Shown here: one piece after another, positions 1 through 13,048 of the stretch
Numbering within the stretch: position 1 is the stretch's first letter
How the letters are laid out: the number at the start of each line of letters is the position of its first letter
Assembly: GCA_002751075.1 (NCBI GenBank)
Contig: NAOQ01000765.1
Location: forward strand, 1 to 30,132
DNA length: 30,132 nucleotides
Reading direction: 5' to 3'
Source of the DNA: Ichthyophonus hoferi
Taxonomy: Eukaryota; Opisthokonta; Ichthyosporea; Ichthyophonida; Ichthyophonidae
Notes under the pieces: generated by a model
What the model was told of the DNA's origin: nothing
Databases searched by the model: none
The model's input: the letters and a program-made list of their open reading frames with translations, nothing else
Program-made: the position numbers and the translations under genes

Positions 1-969
1 CCTCCATTTCGAACCATGATTAAGAATTGTTTTGTTCTATTAGGTTTTATAAAGTGTTACAAAGCCTTAAATCTGAAAGAAACCTACAATTCAAATTAGA
101 CACTCCTATGGGGGTCCCAGCTATCTTTCATAAATTGCATTAGTCATTAAGAGTATTTATGAATGGACGCATTTAGATTGTGGAACACAGCTCTACGGGT
201 GGTAACCTAAAAATAACACTCACGGTAAAACGAAGTATTAAAGAAATCAAAAATCAAAAATAAAGGACCCCTCCAGCTCATATGCGGGGATCCTAGAAAA
301 AACTACAGCCCACCCACTAAATATAGATAGCCCAATAATATAGATCAACTAATCTAATAAAATAGAATAAATGGTTTAACACTAAAGTAAAATCACCAAT
401 AGAAAATCAGATAAGACCAGTTTTATTACATAAACGCTATGGCTTTAATGGCTATTGACGGAGAATGAGATGGCGCAAAGATAGTAAAATAGGTTATTGC
501 GGATGATAAGAAAAATTAAGATAGTGTCTAATATTTTTTTTTTTAAAATTAAAAATTACTTTGGGCTATTTTAAGTGTGCATTCAATCATCTTTCATTTT
601 TACTATTCATTATGTTCTCTTTTGGCCACATTATATACAGTAATGGTGAGATCAGATCAGATTAGTTAAATATGTGGTTTTAACTGGTTGCTAAGACCAT
701 GTGGGGCTTAAAATGTGCTCACAATTAGGCAGATTATTTTCCTTAAGGTTTTTTATTACGTCCATTAATAAAACATTTAAATCCAAAACTAATATGCAGT
801 CCTAATATAATAAACAATAATATAATGAAATTTAATAAAATAAAAATATAATTTTTTTTTATGTTGTCTTCATTATTTTTGAACCTACACAAAAAAGAAA
901 AGCTAAAAACTTAATCATGTTCCCTGAAATTTAATCATCATCCCCCTAGAATCAACGGGTCATTTCGCT
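1..969. other. AT-rich flank upstream of the first ALYREF gene; no gene seen
   Basis: No open frame with a recognisable protein and no RNA gene was found on either strand. The stretch has short A and T runs. It presumably contains the distal promoter of the downstream gene, but nothing specific supports a regulatory site here. Confidence 0.6.
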
Positions 970-977
970 TATAAAAA
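970..977 (+). promoter_or_regulatory. possible TATA box of ALYREF copy A
   Basis: TATAAAAA lies about 83 bases before the ATG at 1060 and is followed by a pyrimidine-rich leader of T runs and CTTCTCTCC. The spacing would suit a short 5' UTR. TA-rich octamers are common in DNA this AT-rich, so this is only suggestive. Confidence 0.3.
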
Positions 978-1059
978 ACATAACATACCTTCTCTCCATA
1001 CTTTTATTGTTTTTGTATTGTTTTACTTTGTTTGTTTTACTATTCTATTATTGGAAGTC

Positions 1060-4000
1060 ATGTCTCAATTCATGGATCGCGCGCTCGGTGACATGGTCAA
1101 GGCAACCAAGCCTCTTCGTCGACGTGGCAGTAAGATGGAAAAGGTTGGCGGCGGAGTTGTTAAAAACAAACGTGGAGGAGCAGCAGGAACCTCTGCCAAC
1201 CCCTCTACCAATTTGAAGGTCAGAGGAAAAATCAGTGTCATTCTTTAAACTTTACTTATGTTGTGTAGAAGCTTATAAGATTATGTTTAGAATAACAAAC
1301 ATTCCACTACTTTTCGTCGTCTGCCACATGTTTCATTTTATTCCTGTTCTGATAACAGGCAGCGTTTCACAAATGCCTGGCCTCCATTGGAAAGGAAAAT
1401 GCTCCCCTCTCCTTCCCATGTGGACCTTACTTGGTGACGGTTTCATAGTTTATTTTCTGCAATATTTGTTTTATAATTATTTTACCATCACCATCATCGC
1501 ACTGTTATGCTGCAACTTGATTATTACTTTTAATCGACTTCTTTGGCCATTCAAAACTTGGTTAAAAGGACACAATTTTTTTTCTTTTTCATTTGATGAT
1601 GTTGATACTGGAGGATTCAGACCCATTGAGTTAATTATCCTGTGTCGTTATCTATTTTCTCATTTTAAAAGGTGCACCAAACTTCAGGGTGTGGTATCGA
1701 ATCTACCTTCCTATAGCAATATGTCGGTGACAGTGTATGACAATGTTGTTAATAGTATCCTATCCCATCCTGTGACTACAATTCATGGAGAGCTTCACCT
1801 CCATCTTATTGATAATTTTATTACAAAATGATATAACGTGATAGCAACCTGGGAGGAATTGGACAACAACTATACAGCATGGGCCCATAATCTAGACAGC
1901 CTATTGCCTCTCACCTCTACCCTCATGGTATATATAAACCCTCAAATGGAATATATGCACGAGAGATGAGAAAACGTTAAACAATAATAATGGAAACATT
2001 TTTTTTGTTCTTCACTTGAAATAACCAGTGTATTCTTGTCCTTATGGGTTGTTCTATTTCATTTTGACACCTAGCCATCTTCCATTCTTCCCATTAGCCC
2101 GTTTTCAAGGCTCCTGCCCCTGTGAAGTCAACTGCCGTCAAGATTCTCCTAGAGAACCTCCACCCCAGAGTCAATGATGCTGATATTAAGGTACGGTATA
2201 TATGCAATGATATGTTAATCTATATCTTTGCATTAATGATGTTGATACCAATGCCTGTGCACTCTCTGATGGCCCTACTGTCCCATATTATTATATTATG
2301 TAGTTAATTACATTATATTATCCTCTCCTTTATTATCTCCACTATGCACCAAACACTTCTCTTGGAAGTCCAGCCTGCACCCCGGCTATACCTATATTTT
2401 TTCTACCATAGTTTGGTACCGCTTTTGAAATTATAGGTCCCCTGTTTTTTAGTGCGCGTCATATAATTTAAATGAATCTATCCATTTATAAAATGTTTCA
2501 TATGCAGTGCTACCTTTTACTATAGATACAGTATATAATTATCTTTCTCATCCCAATTTAATTCAATGATAATAGTCTTACACATGCTACTCAACCATAA
2601 ACAAACGGTTGGATCACGTGAGTTTGTCTAATCTACTATATATATGATATGTTAAGATTAGTTATTAATCTGGAGTCATATTCTTCAATTATAGGAGCTC
2701 TTTGGAAGCATAGGACCCATCAAGAAGTCCTCAATTTTCTGCAACGCACAGGGCAAGCCCATGGGCACTGCTGAGGTTATCTATCACAAGCCAGAGCACG
2801 TGACCAAGGCTATTCAGGCATACAATAACGTGTCACTTGATGGTAAGATTATATATATGCACGTGTCTATATACTATAGTGTATTATATAGTATACTGTA
2901 GATTGCATACTCATGTTGATCTTCAATATGTTGTATTATTAAAATCAAATAATGTAAAAATATGTTTTATTGAGTTCAATATCTTTCTTATATCCTTCCC
3001 TTTGCACCTTTTTATACCTATATATATATGACATGAAATTATAAAAAGAACTTATGTAATTTCCAGGGATGGACGAGAGCGAAGTTTTGTAAGACAAGCC
3101 AATATAAAACCTTATTTAAAATATACTATTGTATAACTTACGATTGAAATCGACAGCCAGTTTAATTGACCAATCATGGCGTTTAATTATCTGCTTTTTC
3201 CTTTCTCTTATCTATAGCCTTCACCTTCTATCAATCATCATAAGGACAATGTGTACCATTAAGCAACTATCACTAGATACAATATTGTTGTTGTTAAATG
3301 AAGTTGCCCGATCTAGCTAATTATTAGTCTAAATACCTTGGCAAACCAACTAATATCATTTGTTATTTTAAAATTACAGGTAGACCCATGAAGTTGTCGG
3401 TGGTTGAACCCCCCAAATCTGATGTGCTGTCCCGATTGGCGGCTCCTAAGAGGCCATTGTAAGTTGTCCTTGCTATGATTATTGCGTTGTTCTCTTTCGA
3501 GTTTTTTTTATATGGTCTTATGCATATACCTGTATGCATGCATTATCTTTAGTTAAATATTAGTAAATTGCTGCGTCATTTTACTTTACCTTTCGGATTC
3601 ACACTAATATTTCAAATACATATTTAATATCTGTTTTATTGTGCCATAATATTGCCCCACAAAAAAGTCAACTAAAATTGCATTGGTTTCTTACCAATTA
3701 TGAATAAAATATAATTAAATAAGTATCTAACATATAGCAATCCTATTTTGCTACAGGAAAACACAATTGCCTCTCCAAGGAAACAAGAAACCCCTCAGGG
3801 GAATCATGAAAGGGCGTAGTGGAAGGGTGGCCAAGTATGTTGTATATATATATATATATATCTTGTATTGACATTTGTATTTCCTCGCATAAGCTCATGC
3901 ATTTTTATGCGTATGTCCATGTCTTTTTGTTACTTATATATAATATATATGCCCAGACAACAACTCCTGTACTGTACCACACTGATAACGAGGTGTAGCT

Positions 4001-4581
4001 CTAGGCCAATCACATACTAAATCATCATGGATATTACTAATGATAGTGACAGTCTTGTTAGATAATTTGTTTAGTTTGCGTATTGCTTTCATATTTTTAT
4101 TAGGGGTTTCAAGAGAACACAAAACGGATACAATGGCGTATTGACATAGAACGATATAAATAAGGGCTCGCCCTATAAATAAATGCATTACATACGTTTA
4201 TGCTATTACTCCCACTCATTATTTCTTTTACAGAGGCCCCAAGGTCCGCCGAGTTCAGAAGACTGAAGCTGATCTCAACAATGAACTTATGACTTACCAG
4301 CAAGTATGTATGGCTGCCTACATATCTAAATACATATATATGCGTTGTTCTTTCGCCTGCCTTATATAAGCTTGTTGGATTCCATTATTTTCTTTCATCT
4401 TCATTGCTTATATATCTTATGTATCTTTATATATATCTTTTACGCAAGTGCATTTTCAAGATCGAAGTCTTTTAATTTTTAGTTTAGATATAAACTATAC
4501 TTTCTTGTTTGCCTTTTATCTTTCAAGAATGTGACCTACTATACCACTTCTTAACAACACCCCCCTCTTCCACAGAATTAA
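1060..4581 (+). CDS. ALYREF: ALYREF/Yra1-type mRNA export adaptor, copy A (7 coding exons)
   Basis: Predicted exons: 1060-1218, 2098-2190, 2695-2842, 3380-3458, 3757-3834, 4234-4303, 4576-4581; all introns are GT-AG and phases agree, giving 210 aa. The family couples spliced mRNA to the helicase UAP56/DDX39B and to NXF1 in the nucleus. Residues 5-21 (MDRALGDMVKATKPLRR) match the N-terminal UAP56-binding motif. A single RRM covers about residues 67-143, with RNP2-like ILLENL and RNP1-like GKPMGTAEVIY. The C-terminal TEADLNNELMTYQQ matches the second UAP56-binding motif. The linker after the RRM (about 160-190) is basic but has lost the RGG repeats present in copy B. The WQHD motif of vertebrate ALYREF before the RRM is absent. 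The ATG chosen begins the conserved motif and has no upstream in-frame rival of family similarity. Exon 7 carries only Asn plus stop. Family assignment is secure; exon ends are predictions. Confidence 0.9.
1219..2097 (+). other. intron 1 of ALYREF copy A, with a fortuitous-looking 198-codon open frame
   Basis: Donor follows AAG at 1218 and the acceptor ends at 2097 (TTAG). A frame open from 1235 to 1831 lies wholly inside it, out of phase with exon 1. The peptide is hydrophobic, rich in Phe, Leu and Ile, and I recognise no family. The intron 1 of copy B (983 bases) has no obvious equivalent, so chance is the simplest reading. Confidence 0.6.
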
Positions 4582-6083
4582 ACTAGGGGTGAATCCAGTA
4601 TATACCTGTCTGCCAGTCGTTCGCCAATCTTGCCAACTTTCTGCGTAACTTTTTGACATGGATCTTAAGCATAGATATATAATATAATTACACCCATATA
4701 ATATAATATAACGGGTACTGACATAATGAACTAACTCACCTATTACCTCGAGCCTAGCTAGTCAGGCTATGTTAATAAATATCAGATGATAAAACATAAT
4801 AAGCATTAAATCTCATTCAATGTAAACCTTTTCTATATCTTATTATACTATACACCCACTTTCTTTTGGAGCCTTGTCTATATAATATAGTAAAGAGGTA
4901 ATGCAAAGCTGCCTTTCTCGTGGAAAAGGCTAATTATATTAAAACAAAATTTAAATAAACATCAAATTGAAGTTTACCAAGTGTACAAATTAAAAGACAC
5001 TGTTAAATTATATCTTTACTACATCATTTCTCATTCGTTTTTGAAGTTAGCAGGTACCCCAATCAGAGTTACTATTTGTTGTTTATAAAATAATACCCTA
5101 ATTTGGCTTCACAGACTCTATAAACATTCTATTTTACTGCATGTAAGCAAAACAGCACAGAGCTAGAAATTACGGAAGCATGTATTGGCCAAGTTATATT
5201 ACTATTAATGTAGACTAAAATTGTTTAAGTAATAAATAATAATGATTTATTATCCATATTTTATGTTATATAGGCGATCGCATTGGGGCGGGAAAGAGAG
5301 CTCCAATCAATTCGCCTTAAGAGTTCACGAATAAATAAAATTAGCTCGAAAAAATCCAAACGCCGTTTAGTATATCAATACTAAATGCCCAAAACTACCA
5401 TATGTAGCTTATGCAATTATTTCTCTGGTAAAGTAATACAATGTAGTTTATTTCTATTTTTGTTTCTTTTCTTTTTTTCCTTTACTTTTTTATTAGGTTT
5501 AGTAACGCAACACTATAAAAGATACTTTCCTTTAGGCCAACTAAAATATGATATCCAAGGCGCGCATTAAATTCACATCTTTGTTGTTATTGGTCACTAA
5601 ATCTTATGACCACAGTCTAATTTTATATTTGTCTTGTTCCACTGGCATAAACAAATAACAATATACACCAATCAATTAATATATATAAAAATATATATTT
5701 ACTCATTTTAAAAAATATCATATTGCAAAGCATCACTTATTGCTACATTTATCTTAACTAAGACATTAAATAAAACATTACAATTAAATTATCCAAAAAT
5801 CAATTTTATATATATATATATATATATTTATTATTTACATAATATTATAGACAATCTAAAATATGTCTTTACGCTTAACTAACTGAAGCATAAAAATAAC
5901 AATTTAAGTAATATTTGTATTGGCTATTTGAATATAATATCACAGAAGCATCTATTTCTACCGATTTGTTCGGACCTAAATTACTCCCACCTCGAAGGGG
6001 TCTCACCTTATCATCTCGTCCCTCCTTTTTTTCTGCTTACCTTTTATTTTACACCTTGTACCTTGTATCATATTACTGCAACT
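4582..6083. other. 3' UTR and spacer between the two ALYREF copies
   Basis: No gene recognised. AATAAA at 4774-4779, about 190 bases after the stop of copy A, is a candidate poly(A) signal, and another AATAAA occurs near 5331. A (TA)n run sits near 5810-5827. Just before copy B, from about 6020, the DNA becomes pyrimidine-rich (TCCCTCCTTTTTTTCTGC), probably its 5' leader. Confidence 0.5.
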
Positions 6084-9000
6084 ATGTCGATGTACATGGA
6101 CACCTCTCTTGATGAGATAGTAAAGGCCACCCGGCCTCTCCGTCGTGCCCGTAGCACTGCTTCTACTACAAAGCCTGTCGCCGCCGCTGGTGGAGCTGTG
6201 AGAAACGGAAGGAGAGGGGCACCAAGGGCTGCTGCCAAGCCATATTCTACCAAGGTTAGAGGGGGAAACCATATTAATGTATAACAGTACCATCTACTGT
6301 TATATTATCTATGTGTATGCTAGGATAATATTATATTATATTAGATGTTGCCGGACATATAGATATATATGTTCCTTTAGAGGTGGTAATCAAATACCCC
6401 TTTCTCTTTGCAATATTCACTGCGTTTTTCATGTTCAGACCTTGTCAGACAGTGATCCTTTCCCCCGTTTTACTATTTTCTAGCCTCATTTGGAAATAGA
6501 AGTGACAAGCCTGATCTCTCCACCTTTAGTTACCGTGTGCCAGAGAGGGCTCACAGTTTATCCTTTCCACCCCTAGTCCCAGGCCACACAACATGGTTCT
6601 CTTTTTACTCTCTACACTGTTATCTCATTAACCAAGCCAGCCTATCTTCCTGCCCATCAATCATCTCAAAGCTTTCTCAATAGCAGTTTTCAAGCAGATG
6701 GCACTTGCACTGTAACACTTTCAGGATTTCTATACAGGATAGACATATTTTATTTCCATATATTGACTGTATACTTTACAACACATCTTATAAAAGACAA
6801 ACCCATACGTTACTAAGCAGAGCATGTATCTGTTTTGTTAATATATATTACTACCAAGGTTAGCAATAAAGGGAAGTATTGGTTAGTCAGGAAACAGGAA
6901 ACTGAGCACTGGGATACACCTTTACGTCCCTACCATCTCATCATTACCAATCATTTTACCAGACAGTCTCTTAGTGGGGATCCTTGTAACCAATTATTCG
7001 ATTTATATACTACAGGCTGTGTAGGGAAAGGAAGTGACTGGCTACGTATCACACGCCTCATATTACTGTAAGACTTTTATATAGAGTGTACGACTATATA
7101 ATATGGTACACTATAGTGTTATATAATACTATATCATACCATATAACGTACATACAGGCCTGTGCACTACCATAGATATGTACAGTACATTATCCTACCC
7201 TCTTATATACCTCTTATATTTCCATTTTTTCCCCTAGCCCGTTGTCAAGGTACCGCCCCCTGTAAAGTCGACTGCCACTAAGATCCTCCTAGAGAACCTC
7301 CACCCTAGGGTCAATGATGCTGATATTAAGGTAGAGTATATGTTATGGCGTGGTAGGGTAGGGTAGGATATAGTATAGTATCATATTATATTACATTACA
7401 CTACACTACCTTACTGTATCTCCCACCCTACCCTGTACCCTCTCCTATTCTATCCTCACTCTATACCTATACCTATACCTATATATATATGATAGTATGT
7501 ATAATAGTTTGCATAGTAATAGGGATAATAGTATATATGATAGTATACATAATATATTATACACTACAGGAGCTCTTTGGCAACATAGGCCCAGTCAAGA
7601 AGGCTATGGTGCACTACAACGCACAGGGAAAATCAGTAGGGACCGCAGAGATAGAATATACCCGACCAGAGCATGTTACGAGAGCCATTAAAGAGTATTC
7701 TAATATTTCATTGGATGGTAGGTTTTTTAATATTGTACCTATCTGTTACATGGTTGAAGGACGTGGTTGTGCTTTTTTCATTGTAAATTTTGATGATGAT
7801 TGGGTTATTTCAATGTGCTCTATTGTGGTTTATGTTCTAAAGAGGGGTTTAAGAGTTACTATACTTACTATGTATAATACTTAGTAATACATTTATACAA
7901 TAGTATAATGGGACAATATATATATACATATATAGTGTACTATTATAGAATACCAATGTCTCACACATATACATCTACCACTTAGCACATCATATATATA
8001 TACTATACCGACCTATACCTATACCTTTGTAGAGTCTATAATCTATATATAACACATGCCACCCTAATATCTCACCCTGGGAAATCATTGGCTCAATCAT
8101 GATATGACGGTATGCCACCTTATTAAAACCTAGTCATATTATATATCACCTGCCTAATTTGGCAGGAATAATTCCCATATCCGTCAATGCGACTGAGACT
8201 AGAACTTTCATTGAGTACTCCATTTTCGGTTATTACCATCCAATAATAAATAATAAATTAAAGTTGAAAGCAGAATGCAATTACCTAACTAGTCAATCCT
8301 ATGTGTTCATTATTACCATAATAGGCAGGCCTATGAAGCTGTCACTGGTTGAGCCCCCTAAGTCTGACGTACTTTCTCGTCTAACCAACCAGAAGCCTAG
8401 GTAGGTTATTTCTATTATTTTAAATCTCTTAAATAACCATTTTAAATTAATTATTAATTGTATGCATGCCCACTGATTGGCCTATACACAATCAGATTAT
8501 ACCCCAAACCGATCAAATGAAAGCAATTAACTAGTGAAATAATGACATGTGTATTAATTACATTATCATTTCGGACTCGCTTAGTAAATAATCGAACCAA
8601 TCAAAAAGACCTTGTCAGAAATGAGTAGTCATTCCCATATGATTGGATGCATGTAAATTCTGGTCAAAATCTCAACCAATGAGAATACATACATGCAGAT
8701 AAATTAATGAATAACGCGATTTTAATTGGTAGTTGAGTGATAGAGTAGATCACTATTGATATGCCAAAGTTAGCGTGGTTCGTATTTGGCTAAAAAAATA
8801 TAGCTTTATTAAAATTTAACTATGCTATTCCACCAATCACAGACCGGCACAGTCACAGCCTAGGGCAAACAATAACCGACCTACCAGGGGAGGGCGCGGT
8901 GGATTAAGAGGGGGTAGAGTGCCAAGGTATATGCTATATGTTATATTATATCTTAAAGGACACACATATGATAGGCTGGCTGTGTCGTTCAAAATTTAAT

Positions 9001-9899
9001 GTTTTTTTATTATTATTAGTTAGCCCCCTTTAGATATCAAAGAGTCTGCATGGCGGTTTTGTAGGATAATGCTATATTATGTATTATACAGTGCAGTATA
9101 CGGAGGCTAATAGATGAATAACTAGATAGATAGATAGATATATCTGATATATTATAGAGGTATTTTATAATCCTTATGCTGTGTTATGATATGTTGTAAG
9201 GGTTACTACACATTGGTATTACTTAGTTTTAATATCATACCTTCTACCAAATGCCATTATATCCCACCAGGGCTATATGCTATATACAAAGTACGGTGTT
9301 AAGTCAACCTACCTACTTTGTATAAGATGCTAGTCTATGTTCTTATACATAACATACAACGTACTCTATCCTAATATTTATAGAAGATAATAAAATAAGA
9401 GTGTAAGATATTAGTGCTAAAACCCTATATATAGACATGTTTGATACATAGTACTTATTCTTTTTTTCTTTCCTTCTCTGTTAGAGCCTCCAGGGTGCCT
9501 AGGACTGAGGCCGATCTTGATAATGAGCTGACTACCTACCAGGAGGTATTATGTTATGTTGTAGGAAATTGTATAGTATAGTATAGTATATACTAATTTA
9601 TTTTGTTATATTGTTATGTTATATTATGTTATACGATATTATATTATAGTGGATTACGCCATGTTGTATTATATGGCAGTATACTATTACTATTACTATG
9701 ACCATTACTATTACTATGACTATTATTATTACCATTATGGCAGTTCGAAGGAATACAGTTAATAGCATATTCCCCAAACCCTCGGGGAGTAGTATAGTTC
9801 TAACCCTATCTATTTATCTATTATATCATTGCAATTATTATACTTTCTCTTTATTATATTCTAATCGCTATCTTCCATTGGTCCCTCCCACAGAATTAA
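6084..9899 (+). CDS. ALYREF: ALYREF/Yra1-type mRNA export adaptor, copy B (7 coding exons)
   Basis: Predicted exons: 6084-6254, 7238-7330, 7570-7717, 8325-8400, 8843-8926, 9485-9545, 9894-9899, all with GT-AG introns and consistent phase, giving 212 aa. Residues 3-20 (MYMDTSLDEIVKATRPLR) are an N-terminal UAP56-binding motif closer to the canonical MDMSLDDIIK form than copy A's. Residues 28-57 are Ala/Gly/Arg-rich. The RRM covers about 71-147 with ILLENL and GKSVGTAEIEY. Residues 164-197 contain RGG-type repeats (TRGGRGGLRGGRV), the classical RNA- and NXF1-binding tail, and TEADLDNELTTYQE closes the protein. Exon 2 is almost the same peptide as in copy A (KILLENLHPRVNDADIK in both), so the genes are tandem duplicates. 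ATG 6084 is used; internal Met at codons 3 and 5 could also start. Canonical features are better kept here than in copy A. Confidence 0.92.
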
Positions 9900-11618
9900 A
9901 AAATATGCAAATGCGGACGATCTAGTATAATATATGCAGATATGTTGACCAATGGGGTGACCACCATATATCTATATATGGGCATGTACACATAAACACA
10001 CTATATAATATATCCTTCGTTTAATGATAATGACCCAATCAGCCAACAACACTATAATATAAAAAGCATATTGATTATGATGAGTCGCCCTCTTTCTTTC
10101 CCGTTGAAGCAAAAAATGTTGAAGGTACATTATAATTTAGATAATAGATATGATTGGATGCTAGCCTTAAAGTCACATAACTAGACTCTTTTTTTATAGT
10201 TGACGTATTTTTTTCCCACTTTTGATATTATATACCTTGGTGTATTTAATATAATGCGTAGGGATAATATAAGGTATGGTATTATTGTATGATCTTGTGA
10301 AATAATGTACTATAATGTATTACCTTTATATATGTATATTACTGTACCATATTTTGATAGTCTTAAATGGCTGTATACTATAATGTAGTACATTGAAAGC
10401 AGTAAGATAGTAACTATAACATAGTAAGATAATAATTACAACACATTAAGATAATAACTACATAAGCTGAAAATGACCGGATTAAGAGAAGCGTATCTAT
10501 GTACCAATTATGATAAGCCATATAATATATTTAACCAATAGTAATTGTAACCATTATACAGTCTATTTCTTAATATATTTTAATAACTAGATTTAAATCA
10601 CAATCACGCTATAGTTATTGGTGCCTTGCAGTCTAACAGATATAATAACGTTCCTGATTAGTTAATGAGTTAATGTATAAAGTGACTTTATCCAATCATT
10701 CCACTTCTAATATAGCCGATTCAATCGTTAATATTCATCGGACGTTCACTAGTTCAATTTAATAGTAATTTTTTTATTTATGATAAATAAACTGTGACGA
10801 TGATAGTATCATAATACCATAATATAATGTGCTGTATATTTTTACTTATGACACTAAATTTTAATTAAATAACGTTAATGATAGCATTGGATGTTATTAA
10901 ACAACATAAGTAATTTGCCTCCCTTTCCCCCCTGGAAGATTATTTACCCAGCGCCCTGCCTTTTGGGGCTATACTCGCATTTTCCTATTCGATTGGTATT
11001 CGCCTAAACCATAGTACTTCTTGCAATTAATCAATGATCAATCAGTGCTAATCTATGCGATCTGTGATTCATCTACACTTACTGCCATAATAATCAAGAA
11101 TAATTGGTCAAAAGTCAAAAGTAGCATTCCAAAATGCTTAGCACAAAGCGTTCTAACCCTAGGTATAAACACATGATTTGGGCTTTCACTCATACATTAA
11201 TCTGTGAAGTAACTCTAAAATACATTTAATGTGTAATTGGACTTCATTCCATGACTGGGAATGGAACGAAGTAAATTTAGAATACATTAACATGGCAATT
11301 TTTTTTCGTTTAATATTTTACCAAGTTATATATATATGCATACATAAGTATTCGAACGATTAGGGTGATGTCAATCTATTAAAACCGCGAGAGAAATTGA
11401 ATGTGTCGTTATCTATCCCTCTCTATTCCCACTTTATCTTTCTCCAATCTTTCAATGTCTTTTACTCCTGGTTGCACGTCTGATATAAGTGAAATATCTA
11501 TCAGACTAAGTGGAGTCAACTTTAATCTCAGACTATTTTGATGATCAATGACAATCGATAACTATGCCCTGCCTGTACTGGTGAAACTGGATGTTGAAAT
11601 AAAATGTGCGCTGTACTT
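9900..11618. other. AT-rich spacer after ALYREF copy B; no gene seen
   Basis: No recognisable coding region. It contains the 22-base tandem repeat at 10401-10466, several CCAATCA/TGATTGG heptamers (for example near 10034, 10151 and 10692), and otherwise unstructured AT-rich DNA. Confidence 0.5.
10401..10466. repeat. 22-base tandem repeat, about three copies
   Basis: Units start at 10401, 10423 and 10445 and share the pattern A(G/T)TAAGATA(G/A)TAA(C/T)TA. They differ at a few positions, so the array is not recent. Confidence 0.75.
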
Positions 11619-12710
11619 GCGTAGATTCCATAAGATATTTTCTAGTTGTTTGCTAGAGGAATCGCAAGACATAGTTTATCGTGCACTTTTTTATTTATTA
11701 AATAGAGACTAATGATATTGGTCGCTATATATAAGTCGTATATCGTGACTTGGCCCGAGTCGAATACTAGCACAGCTAGTGTTCTTTTGTACTTAAGGGC
11801 TTTCACTAGCTGAGAGTTTATTCAAAGACATTCTATGTATTACTGATCTGAACTCGTTCATGATGGGTTCAGAATCTCTTTCATAAAACTACGCTATGTT
11901 TTCTACATTTTTAACTATGTACCTAATATAGTTATTAAGATAATGTCCCTGTTTGGCTAGTTTATTGAATGTAGAAAATTGTATACAATGATAATATATA
12001 TATATGTTTGTGTGATATAGTGTATGCGTTGTTTGGATACCGGACATGTAATTATTTCAGTTGTTCTTGGCGCTTTAGAATTGTAGGAACATTGAGAAGT
12101 ATTCGATCAGATTGTTTAATTAGAAATTCTTGATTGCAATTTCTTATCAGAAACTCTGGTCGTTACATAATCGCATTCGCCATTGGTTAAAAGATACAAG
12201 TGCATGATATTAGCTCAATCGGAATCATCTTAGAAAATGTTAATGAAATTAAAATTTAATGATGCTTTACAGTAACCAACCACTACATAATATTAAGCCT
12301 ATTATATTACGCCCCAAATGGGCTCTTCTTATTAAACAGTGCTGGCTTCGGAGTGTTGTATAGTGTGGTGTACATGTACATATATGTATATACACACCTA
12401 CTGTTTTACTGTTTTACTATCCTACGCTATATGTTAAATTGTATTGTATTATACTATACCATACTATATGAGGTTATAGCAGATGCAGAAGTAGATATAG
12501 AAGGAAACTCAGTTTGAGAGGTACTTGAGTTCTATCACATGTGTGGATAATTACTGTAATATACTTGCATTGTAGATTGCCTTGTGCATTTTCCACGTTA
12601 TTTCCTCAATTATATAGATAAACATGATACTATATACATTTAGAAAGAGTCTAAAGCATAGATTAATGGCAATGTTGATTTAACTGCACAAACATCTACA
12701 CGCATATACA
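11619..12710 (-). pseudogene. broken duplicate of the ERO1 3' end
   Basis: This segment is a direct copy of the ERO1 3' region further right. About 11748-12372 matches 16337-16970 and includes the last codons and stop of ERO1 exon 15 (stop complement at about 12309; CCCCAAATGGGCTCTTCTTA is identical in both). After roughly 55 coding bases it jumps to sequence matching intron 12: 12455-12710 aligns with 18064-18319 at about 95% identity (12 differences in some 250 bases by eye). Exons 13 and 14 and introns 13 and 14 are deleted, and homology ends exactly at the donor side of exon 12. It cannot make ERO1. It lies downstream of RABIF, in the same orientation as the true gene. The copy also carries a private 57-base insertion. 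Confidence 0.88.
11677..11747. mobile_element. 57-base insertion flanked by a 7-base direct repeat
   Basis: The ERO1 duplicate near 16330 reads straight through TATCGTG once, whereas here TATCGTG occurs at 11677-11683 and again at 11741-11747 with 57 extra bases between. That is the footprint of a small insertion with target-site duplication. No clear terminal inverted repeat is visible, so the family is unknown; a tiny non-autonomous element or filler DNA are both possible. Confidence 0.55.
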
Positions 12711-13048
12711 TACCTAAAACGTTTTGGGTAGAACCACAAGCACCTCTTCAAATGTTGTATTGGGTACCTCCAACCATAGCCAATAGAATGACACCCTTAA
12801 AAAGTCGTTTAATAAAAGCTCTTTATTAAAAATGTATTCATTACACCTTTCCTAATTAGGGTACATAGTCACTCACGTCAATGAGTTAAAAATCATAATT
12901 TACCCTACCCCGACCAATATAACTTATCATTTGGTACCTGTCCAATTATCTTTGCAAATTAAAACTAAAACCACTCATAGGCCAATTAGGCCTTAGTAAT
13001 GGAACCAACGATAAAAAACAATTAAATGTTAAAATAAACTCCAATCAA
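12711..13048. other. RABIF 3' flank
   Basis: No gene. On the minus strand an AATAAA (complement TTTATT at 12822-12827) lies about 220 bases after the RABIF stop and is a candidate poly(A) signal. It sits in a short palindrome, AATAAAAGCTCTTTATT, so the signal reads on both strands. Confidence 0.4.

Noticed and set aside
6003-6293. Minus-strand frames of 96 and 61 codons over ALYREF-B exon 1
   Set aside because: They are the antisense shadow of the Ala/Arg-rich exon 1 and match no family.
7489-7884. 131-codon frame on the plus strand
   Set aside because: It is ALYREF-B exon 3 read through both flanking introns; the RRM part is real, the ends are intron translation.
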